From: an uncultured Tenacibaculum sp.
GTDB lineage: Bacteria; Bacteroidota; Bacteroidia; Flavobacteriales; Flavobacteriaceae
Assembly: GCF_947504135.1 (NCBI RefSeq)
Contig: NZ_CANNGG010000002.1
Span: 434,001 to 498,000 of the forward strand
DNA length: 64,000 nt
Direction of reading: 5' to 3'
Positions 8,474 to 20,400 of this stretch are shown here, piece by piece. Below the pieces are notes generated by a model. It made no database searches, was not told the origin of the DNA, and saw only the letters and a program-made list of their open reading frames with translations. Position 1 is the stretch's first letter. Every line of letters begins with the position of its first letter. The position numbers and the translations under genes were made by a program.

Positions 8474-11400
8474 ATGAAGAGAATAATTACCCTACTAATA
8501 ATTGTATTACAAACCTTTTTTTGCTTTTCTCAGGAGAAACAAAAACCAACATCAAAACCATCACAAGTAGTTTTAGATGAGACGGTAGGTTATGAAAAAC
8601 TAATAAAAAGGCTTCCTAAAGAGAAGGCATTAAGACCGCCATCAACGCCTTATTTTGATCAGAGAGTTGTTAAGCCAGATGGAAGTTCAGGAGGTATTAA
8701 TATTAAAGGTGATATTACGTTTATAGCCAATAATGTTTTAAGTATTGATCAATGGGGGTATGACCCAGAAGACCCTTACGATGGATCTAGTTCAAACGGA
8801 ACTGTTAATATGCAGTATATTGACATTGATGGGGATTCTTCTACAGATTCATCAAGTTCAGATGAGTTAAACTTACCAAGTTGTTCTAGAGTAGTATATG
8901 CAGGATTGTATTGGGCTGGTGTTTATCCATACGAAACTTGGGGGGGACGAGAAAGTAGGAGATATAATCCATATCAAATAAAATTCAAATTACCAGGAGG
9001 AAATTATCAAGATATAGAAGCAGATGCGAGTGATGTTACAAAGAGGGAGCTAATTTATGATAATGGTGTTGCTTATATATGTTATAAAGACATTACTTCA
9101 GATATTCAAGGGTTAGCAACTGTAAACCCGGAAGGGCATAATGGTACTTATGTAGCAGCTAACATTAGAGCAACAAGAGGAAGAGATTATTCAGGTGGTC
9201 TAGGAGGTTCTGGAGGTTGGACAATGGTCGTAGTTTATGAAAACGAAACAGAGTCAAGTAAAAACATATCTATTTTTGATGGTTTTGCAAATGTTGATGG
9301 AAATAATGATGTGCCTATATCATATTCAGGTTTTATTACTGTTCCTGTTGGTAACCCATCGAACCCTGCACCTGTAAGGGTTAGTTTACTTGCTGCTACC
9401 TTAGAAGGAGATAGAAGTATACCAGGTGATAGTTTTCAAATTAATAATAGAGAGAATGGTACTGGAAATTATATAGATCAATATACACCAAATGTTAATC
9501 CAAGAAACCAAGTTGGCCCATGGTGGGACAGAAAGTGGGAATATAATTTTTTTAATGGCTCTATTAGTATAGATGATCAATATTTAACTTCAAGGATTCC
9601 AGATAGTGAAAACACTTTAGGATTTGATGTAGATTTATATGAATTAAGTAATCCTAATAATAGTGTTATAACTAACGGACAAGAAACTATTCATGTTAAT
9701 TTTACAACAAGTGGAGATGTATATTGGCCATTTTTAAATGCTTTAGCAGTTGAAATTATAGAGCCTAAAGTACAACTAATAAAAACAATAGAAGATGCTA
9801 GTGGTAATGATATACAAGGTACACCTGTAGGTTTAGGGAGTGAATTGTTTTACAATATAAGTTTTCAGAATGTAGGAACAGATGATGCTAGAAATACAAT
9901 AATTACAGATAGATTACCAAAAAATGTAGATTTATTAACAACTACAGCACCAAATGGCTCTGTGGCTCCAGATGGAACACGTTTTGATATAGATTTACCT
10001 CCAGGAGTATCTATAACAGCATACGATCCACCAAGCGCAGCTAATGATAATAGAGCTGAATTAGAGATTTCAGTACCAGATAATATGGTTTTAGAGGGAG
10101 GCGCCCTTTATAATATTCGTATGCACGTTCAAGTAGTAACAGATTGTAGTCAATTAAGAGATGTGTGTTCTAATGAAGTTAGAAATCAAGCTTTTGCCAG
10201 ATACGAAGGAGTTAGAGGAGGAGTTGTAGTTAATAATGAGCCAAGTTATGCAGGTATAGATGATTGTGATTTTGGTATAGTTGGTACTTCAAACTTTTTA
10301 GTTGATACAAGTGGATGTTCTTTTGAAACGACACAAGTAATGTGTGGTTCTAGTATAACATTAACTGTTGGAGCAGGGTTTGAATCATACGAATGGAGAG
10401 ATGCCTCGGGTACTTTATTAGGAACTACTACAGTACCATCTTTTGATGTAACCAATGAAGGAACTTACACAGTTAATAAGATAGCCTCAGCAGCATCAGG
10501 ATGTATAAATGCTGAAGAAACCATAAATGTTGTAGGATATAATTCAGAACCAAATCCATTGCAACCATTTGCAGACCAAGTATTAACTTGTGCAAGTAAT
10601 GGAGAAGAGTTAGCTGAAGTTTACTTATGCGGTGATAGTGGTTCTAGAACTATTAATTTACCATTTGATACCTCTTCAGCTACAACAGTACAATGGTTTA
10701 AATTGGATGAATCTTCTTGTACCGATGTAACAGAATCAGGATGTCCTAATGTAAATACAGGGTGTACTTGGAATGAAATAGGAAGCGGAGAATTTTCTAG
10801 AAACTTTGCAGATGCTGGAGAATATCGTTTAGATGTTTTATATGATGGAAGATGCCCTAAAAGTTACTACTTCAATGTGTACAAAGCAACTTTAAATCCT
10901 ACCTTTATTACACAGGATATTTTATGTGGTAACAATGGGTCTATTACTGTAAACAATATACCAGCAGGTTATCAATACAGTTTAACAGGTCCTGGAGGTT
11001 ATAATGCTCCTTTTCAAAACAGTAATGTTTTTTCAAATTTAACAGCTGCAGGAAACTATAACCTTTCAATTCGTGTAAGTAGTGCGTCTGCTGCTTCATG
11101 TACATATACTTTTCCTCCTATTAATATTCAGGAAAATGACATAGATATAGACGTCATTACAACACCTATGCAGTGTTTTAATGATTCAGCACAAATAAGA
11201 GTTCAGGTAAATAATGTACCTGGAGATTATACATATGAATTATTACAAGGTGGAAGTGTAGTAGGAATAGAAGGTCCAACTGCTAATAACGATTTTACTT
11301 TTAATGTTACAGATGGTGGAGCTTACACAGTGAGAGTTACAACACCTCAATGTACCGCTACAGAAACGACTGTTATTAATGAACCAGATGAGTTAGTACT

Positions 11401-14400
11401 TACCGCATTAAAAACTAAAGATATAACTTGTGAGTCAGGAAGTTCAGACGGAATTATTCAGTTAACTGCAAGTGGAGGAACATTAGACACATCGTCAGGT
11501 AATAATTATAATTTTGCTGTATGGACGAGTCAGGGAACAGATTTATATACAAACCCATCAGATATTCCTAATACTGCGTTTTTAATACCAGCAACAAACC
11601 CATACACCTACAATGTGCCTGTTGGTAGTGAAGGAATATATAGATTTATTGTTATTGATGATAATAACTGTTATACAATTTCAGACCCAGTAGAAATTAC
11701 TGTAGAGCCAGAATTAGCTTTTACTCATTCAGAAACAGATGTAACTTGTAATGGTTTAATTGATGGTACTATTAACGTTAGTGTTGATGGAGATAATTTA
11801 GGATATGCAGTAGAATATAGCATTGATAATGCTACATGGAACACTACAGGTGCTTTTGATAGTTTAGGTGATGGAACTTATACCATTTATATAAGGGCAT
11901 CAAAAAATTCTTATCAGTGTTTATATGAAATTCCTAATGTAGTAATAAATGAGCCAGCACCACTTAATGGAGGAAGTGCAACAAAAACTGATTTAGAATG
12001 TAACACCTCTGGAGGAACTACTTTTGGTACTATAACCTATACAGCACCAACAGGAGGTACTCCTAATTATACATATTATTATAAGTTAAGTTCAGCTGCA
12101 ACTTATACATTAGCAGCAAATAATCCAGTAACAGGGCTCCCTGCAGGAACATACAACACAAGAGCAATAGACGCAAGTGGATGTATAATAGATTTAAATA
12201 ATGTAACTATAAATGGTTTACCATCAGCACCAAATGTAACAAGTACTGTGGTATATAATTGTGATGGTACAGGAAACGTAACAATAACAGCTACTCCTGC
12301 AGGAACATATACTTATACTTTAAACGGAAACTCAAATACTACGGGTGTATTTAATAATGTACCAGTAGGAGGGTATACCGCTGAAGTAACCTATGGAGGT
12401 AGTTGCGTAGAAGATATTAGAGTTAGGGTAAATGCAGGAAATGAATTTTCAGGAAGTATCGTAGGCTCTACAGATAGTGAGTGTTATGGTTCAGATAATG
12501 GGTCAATCACAATATCAGCAAATAACGTTATAGGAGGAAGTTTTGAGTATTCGACAGATGGTGGAGCAACTTGGTCAATGACAGCCGATAACCCTTATAG
12601 AGTTGTAGGTTTAGCAGCGGGAACATATAATGTGTTTATAAGAGAAGGTCATGCAGGAGTGGCAAGTTGTGTAATTGATTTAGGTAATGTTACAATAGGG
12701 CAACCAGAAGAATTAACCTTAGCAGCATCGGTAACTCAAGAAGTAACTTGTAATATTGCAACAGGAACTATTACAGCTACTGCTACAGGAGGAATCCCTC
12801 CATACGAATATAGTATTGATGGAGGTGCTAGTTGGCATAGTAGCAATGTATTTAATAACGTGCCACCAAGAGCTACGGACTATGTTGTAATGGTTAGAGA
12901 TAGTAGAAATTGTAACGAATGTGGTTGTACAGCTAAACTATTCCAAAATGGAAGCTTTGAAAGACCAGCAGAAACAACAACAAGATTCAGATTTTATAAT
13001 GAAGATGATATACCAGGTTGGGATTCTACTGCGTCTGATAATCAAATAGAGCTTTGGCACAATGGATTTAATGGTGTTACCGCTTATGAAGGAAACTCTT
13101 TTGCAGAACTAAATGCTAACAGAGTATCATCATTATATCAAGAATACTGTACTCAACCAGGAGATATAATTACTTGGTCTGTAGCGCATAGAGGAAGAAG
13201 TGGTTTAGATAGAGCAACAGTGAAAATAGGAGGTGATTTAGCCACAGCCGGAGTTGTTGAAACTATGGAAACAAATAACACCGCTTGGAAAGTTTATACA
13301 GGAAGTTATACCGTTCCAGTAGGGCAATCAACCACAATAATTGCTTTTGATGCATTATCAACAGCTGGAGGAAATAACACTGTAGGGAATTTTATAGACG
13401 ACGTACAAATTAATATTGCGAGTACAACTTGTGTACCTGTAAGTGTACCTGTTATAGAACCAAATACAGTAGATTTTGATTTAACGCCTACATTATGTTA
13501 TGATGGAAGTGGAAATGGCGAGATTCGTGTAGAAGTTACATCGGGTAATAATGATTACCAGTTTAGGATTGATGGAGGAATTTGGCAAAACCCAGATGTA
13601 GCTACACCAGATGAGTTTACTTTCACAGGGTTAACAGATGGTACTTACAGTATTGAAGTAAGAGACGGATTAGGCTGTACAATTCCAGCAAAAGATGCAA
13701 CTATTTTACCACAGCTAACAGCTACCATAGTACCTGTGAGCGCAACTTGTAATGACGGACAAATACAAATCACTCCAAATGGAGGAGATGGTAGTTATGT
13801 GTTTGTTGTAGAGGATTCAGGTGGAAATCAAACCACGCATACATCTAGTCCAATAGATAAACCAGCAGGAACTTATACGGTGTATGTAAGAGATAAAAAT
13901 GGAGGAACAAATTACTGTGAATATTCAGATACAGTAACAGTTAATCAAATAGCAGCACCAACCGTAAGCAGTACATCAACACAACCAAATTGTAGTACAG
14001 ATACAGGAACAATTAATGTAACAGTAGGCAGCGGAACCTCACCATATACCGTAACAGTTACAGGACCAGGAGGTCCATTTGTACAAGGACCATCAGCAGA
14101 TGTTAATTACAGTTTTACAGGATTAGGAGATGGTACTTATCAAATTACAGTAAGTGATGCAAACGGATGTCCACCAGTATCCACATCAGCAGAAACGATT
14201 AATGTTCCAACAGCATTAGCAGGAGGCTCAGCAAGTAAAACAGACTTAATGTGTAGCCCTACAGGTACTATTTTAGGAACGATAAGTTTTACAGCACCAA
14301 CAGGTGGAACAGCACCTTACATTTATTATTATAGATTAGTAGGAGGAGGAGCTTATACACAAATAGCAGGAACATCAGTATCTAATTTACCAGCAGGAGA

Positions 14401-17400
14401 TTATGAGACAAAAGTAGAAGATTCAAATGGCTGTGAAAGAATTTTAGACACCTTAACAATAGCAGATTTACCAGCAGTACCAGCATTTGCAAGTACTGTA
14501 GTATATAACTGTGATGGTACAGGAAATATCACCATAACACCATTTGATGCTAGTTATACTTATTCTTTAGATGGGGCTGCAGCACAAACAGGAGCAAATG
14601 CTAATATTTTTAATAATGTAGCAGCTGGAGCTCATACAGTAACTGTAGATTATGGAAGTAATTGTACAGAAGATGTATTGGTAACAGTAGCAGCAGATCA
14701 AGAATTTACAGCAGCAGTTATAAACACGACAAATCCTACATGTTTAGGAGACAATAATGGAAGTATAGAAGTAGAAGCAAGTTTTCCATCATCACCACCA
14801 ACTGAGTTTGAATATAATATAGGAGCAGGTTGGGTAAGTACTTCAGGAAATAATCCATTTGTTATACCAAACTTTACATCAGGAACACATACAATTGAAG
14901 TTCGTCCAGTAGGAGGAATTGCAGCATGTGAGCAAACAGTAAGCGCAACCTTAACAGATCCAAGTGTAGTAACAGTAGTAGCACCCATAACAAAAGAGAT
15001 TACTTGTAATCCTGCTACAGGAGCTACAATTACTCCAGATGGAAGCGGAGGAAATGGGGCACCATTTAGTTATGAGTTATTTGATAATGGAGGAACATCG
15101 GTAGGAACAACTACGACAGAGTTTACAGATGTAGCAGCAGGAACGTATACAGTAGTAGCTACAGATCGTTTGGGTTGTGATTCATCACCAGTAACTGTAG
15201 TAATAAACCCATCGCAAGCGGTAACTTTTACTGCTGAAGCTCAGTGTTATGATGGAACAAATGGAGAAATATTAGTAACTGTTTTAACTGGAAATGGGGA
15301 TTATTCATACAGTTTAAATGGAGGCACAACTTTCACTCCAGTAAGCACAAATCCATTTACTATTTCAGGATTATCACCAGGTAACCATACTGTAAGAGTA
15401 CAAGATGGTAAAGGTTGTTTTGCAGATGTATCTGTAACTATTAACCCTCAATTATTTGCTACAGCTGATGTTACCAATGCTAGTTGTACAAACGGAGAAA
15501 TTTTAATAAATGCAACGGGAGGAACTGGTGCAGGAACATACGTGTACTCAGTAGTAAACGACGGCTCTCCTGCAGGAACTTTTGATACAACAAACCCTGT
15601 TACAAGAGCAGCAGGAACTTATGATGTTTACGTAAGAGATAACAATGGAGTTGCACCGTATTGTGAATATCTTATTGAAGATGTAGTTATTAATACAATA
15701 ACACCAGTTGATATTACCGCTACTGTGAATGAACCAACATGTAATGGAGACACAGGTAGTGTAGACGGTCAAATAGTAACAAACACAGGTCAAGCTCCTC
15801 ACACTATTGTTATTAGAGATAGTTCGAATACAATTATTGACACAATTAATAATTTCTCGGGGACTAATTTTAGTTTTAACAATTTAATAGCAGATTCATA
15901 TACAATTACAATCACAGATGATTTAGGATGTGAGGATACGTTTAGTTTTACATTAACTAATCCTCCTGCTTTGGTTGCAACAATAGTACCAGTAAGACCT
16001 ATTTGTGGAACTCCTTTTATAGGTAATGAGACATTATTTGGTTATGATTTTACTGGCGTACCACCAGTATCCCCTTCTCAAAAAATTCAATATAGTGTTG
16101 ATAATGGAGTTACTTGGCAAGATAGCCCTAGTTTTAGAGGTACAACAGGAAATCCAGATTTTAACTATGGTACTGTAAGTTTTCCAGCTATTAGAATAAC
16201 TGATATAGCCACAGAATCAATAACTTATTGTTTAAATAACTTAGGTTCTTATACAATGCCATATGAGGTGAGCCCTTTAGTTGTAAATGTTACAACTAAT
16301 TCAGCTGATTGTAGTACAGGTGCAGAAGCAGTAGTAAATGTGACGGGTGGTATTGGTCCATATGAATATACTTATAATACAATACAAAATGCACCAGGAC
16401 CTGGTGGGTGGGAGCCTGTTGGAGGTACAGCTTCTACAACATATACATTTACTGGTTTAACCCCAGGAAGAACTTATTACTTCTTTGTAAGAGATCTAGG
16501 AGATGATGATTGTATTAAAGTTGACGATACTTTTATTATTGACATTGACGTAGTAATAACTCCTTCAATTCTAAGTCAGTCATGTAATGGAGGGGCAACT
16601 GGTAGCTTACAGTTTGATATTGATGATACAAAATCTAACTTATTAAATGGAGGTGTACCACCAATTAGTTGGGAACTTTTCAACCTTGACGTTACAACTG
16701 GTGCTTCTACTTCAATAGAAACAGGTTCTCAGAGTAATTTAGATCCTATTTTACCAACTTCAAATGGAACTTTAGCACCTGGAACTTATTATTTAGAGAT
16801 TGAAAATAATGCAGGAACCTGTACATTTGCTAGTCCAAATATTGAAATATTAGAAACTGCACCTATTAATGCAAATCTTACAGTAGTAGATGATACAATA
16901 ACATGTAGTAGAAATGGAGTAATACGAGTAGACAATGTAACAGGTGGTACTGCACCATACACTTATTCAGTATCCTCTTCCACTAATTTTACTCCAGGAG
17001 ATGCAACAATTATAGGAAATACTATTGAATTTGCTTATGGAGATGTAATAAACCCAGCATTAGATGTAACAGGTATTAATATAACTATAACCGATAGTAA
17101 TGGAAATAGCTGTACAAGAACAGTAGGACCAGAAAGTTTAATGGTAAGTGAAAGACCAACTATAAATTCAGCAATTCCAACAAGTTGTGATGTAAATAAA
17201 ACAATAACTATTAATGTTAATAATGGTACAGCTCCATATAGTTATTCTGTAGATGGAGGAACTACATTTACTTCTCCAACGACTAATACGACTTATATAG
17301 CAGAAGGATTAACACCGGGTAGTTATGATGTTGTTGTAAGAGATGCAAATGGTTGTACTGACACTCTGAATGGAGTAATAGTTCATCCAGATATAGACTT

Positions 17401-20400
17401 TGACTTGAGACCAGCAGGAAACGCTACTTGTGTCCCTGGTAATGATGGACAAATAGAAATAAATATCACTTCTGGTACAGGAGGGAATTATGATTATTCA
17501 TTTGATACTGGTACAACAGGAACTATCATTTCACCGGCAACAACTGTAAATGTAGGATCATTATCACCAGGAGTACATAATGTAACAGTTACTGATGTAA
17601 CTTCAGGGTGTTCTGAGACGAAACAGATTACTGTAGAGAACCCTGTTTTCCCTAGTTTCACGGCAGTAGCCGAGGCTAGTTTATGTTCAGGGGATGATTC
17701 AGGTAGAATTACTTTAACAGCTGTAGATAATGGTATTTTACCATTAACGTATAGCATAGCACCACCAGCAGGAACGATTACAGGAAATGTAATAACAGAT
17801 TTACCACCAGGAACATACTCAGTTACAGGAGAGGGAACAAATGGATGTCCTTTTACGGTTAACAATATTGTAATAGATGAATACGCTCCAATTACACTAA
17901 CATTATCAGACCCAGTGCAAGTAGACGAGTTTGCCTGTACTGCAGGTACAAATACGGTAAACCAAGCAACGGTTACAGTGTTAAATACTGCAGGTGATAT
18001 TACAGGAGGTTCAGGAAATTACACAAGAGTAGTATTTGTTTACACACCTAATTCAGGAGCTACCGAAACACAAGATGAAAATAACTTTGAGTTTACAACA
18101 ACAAATACTTCAGGAGGTACGGTTGCTATAACCCTATATGACGACCAAGGGTGTTCTGTAACAACCTCTGATACGATTGCCCCATTTGAAGAAATTAGTG
18201 ACCCTGTGGTAGCGGAAGATAATGTGATTACTTGTAATACAGAAGAAGATATCACTGTTACCTATACACCTAATACGGTACCTACAAACATTACTATTGA
18301 AGGAATCAACACAACCACTTATGGTCCAGTTACTCAGAACAACGTTACCTCGGGTGATTTTAACGGATTGCAACCAGGAGATTATAAAATAAGTATTTTA
18401 AATCCTGTAACCAATTGTGTTATTGAAACTTACTACACCGTAGATGACAGACCGTATTATGACTTATTAGTCACTGATGTTACTGATGAAACCTGCCAAA
18501 GTGCCGATGATGGTAGCGTTACGCTAAGTTTTAGCACAGCAGCAACATTATACACAGGTAATTATACCTATGCACTATACAATGCAGCTGATGACTCAGT
18601 TGTGAGGACTGAAGCCACACCGCAATCAGGAAGTATTACGGTAAATAATTTATCAGGAACAACCACTTATTATATCATAGCTACCTTAACAGATACAGCA
18701 CCACCAACTGCTTGTACAGCAAGAACGGCTAATTTTACAATCAACGAACCTAGTGCTCCGTTATCAGTAACAGGAGTTGCTAACCCATTAGTAAGCTGTT
18801 ACAATGGTTCAGATGCAACTATTACAGCCACAGCAACAGGAGGTTGGGGAGACTATGTGTACCAATTAGAAGAAACAAGTAATTTAGGAACTGCCTACGC
18901 AGGTAACACCTATAGTTCAAACAATATCTTTACGAACTTACCAGCAGGAGATTATACAGTAGTAGTACGAGATAAAAACGGTGCTACAGGATTATACTGT
19001 GAGTCAAGTGATCAAGTAATCATAGCAAATCCAGCAGAGGTAAGATTTACTGTAACTGAAAATGACAATTCATGTGATTCTTCAGTAGGAGGAAGTATAG
19101 CAGTAACAGCAACAGGAGGTACAGGTACTTATACCTATACATTATCTAACGGAAGTGGAGTAGTAGAAACGCAAATACTGAATGCTGCAAATTATACATT
19201 TACCAATTTAGCAGCAGATGCTTATACAGTAAATGTAGTAGACTCTAATGGATGTGTAGGTACTGTAACAAATACATCAAATGTAACAATAACACCAGAT
19301 TTAGTATTTACGTTAAAAGAGACTAAGAAGTTAACATGTAGTCCACCAATGGCAGCAGCTGTAGCATTAGAAGTAACTTCAGGCTCAGGTACGTATGATT
19401 ATGAAGTTGCAGGACCAAGTATTGCAGCAGGAAGAACGAATTTAGGAGGTACAACATTAACGCTAAATCCTACGGTAGCAGGAACATATACCGTAACAGT
19501 TTACGATGCAGGAGCAACACCAGAATGTTCAGTAGTTAAAACTATTGAAATTCAAGATGCTGAAACTCCTAATTTCACGGCAGTAGCTACAGTAACAGAT
19601 ATTTGTTTTGGAACATCAACAGGAGAAGTTACAGTTTCACCAGTAGATAATGGTATTTTACCATTAAGTTATGAGATTAATAATGTATCAGGAACATTTA
19701 ATGCTGTTTTAACAGGAAGTGATACGGTATTTACGAACTTACCAGCAGATGACTATATAGTTACAGCTACGGGAGTAAATGGATGTACAACAGATGTAAC
19801 TGTAAGTATTAATCAAAATGATATTATTGATATTTCAAACGCCATTACTGTAACACAGTTTGCTTGTACGGCAGGAACTAATACAACAAACAATGCTATA
19901 ATTACAGTTGATAAGGCAGCGATTATAGGAGGAACAGGAAACTATGTTCGAGTTGTGTTTGAAGATAATGCAACAGGTGATGTATTACAAGACGATAGTA
20001 ACTTTACATATATATCAACTAATTTAGCTGGAGGAGATTATACAGTAAAAGTATATGATGAAAATACAGATTGTTTTGTATCTAGAGTAGTAAGGATAGC
20101 TCCATTTACTCCAATGACAGCAGCTGATATCAGAGTAATTAAAGATACAGACTGTAATACAGGAGAGAATATCACTGTAAAAGTAGTGCCAGCATTACCA
20201 AATATTCAGTATACAATAACAGGAACAGGAGCTACTCCTTATACACAAACATTAAATGTGGTATCAGATGCAGATGCAGCAGTATTTAATAACGTACCGG
20301 TTGATGATTACACAATTGAGATATACAATGCAGCAACAGGATGTACTTTTGAAGAATATCACACAGTACAACCAGAACCTACCTTTGATATATTAGTAAG

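Noticed and set aside
14698..14988. Minus-strand frame of 96 codons inside sprB
   Set aside because: Shadow of the repeat-rich plus-strand gene, with no independent support.
17494..17865. Minus-strand frame of 123 codons inside sprB
   Set aside because: It lies wholly within the adhesin gene, is composed of Val/Pro/Thr from the complement of the repeats, and has no promoter or family signature.
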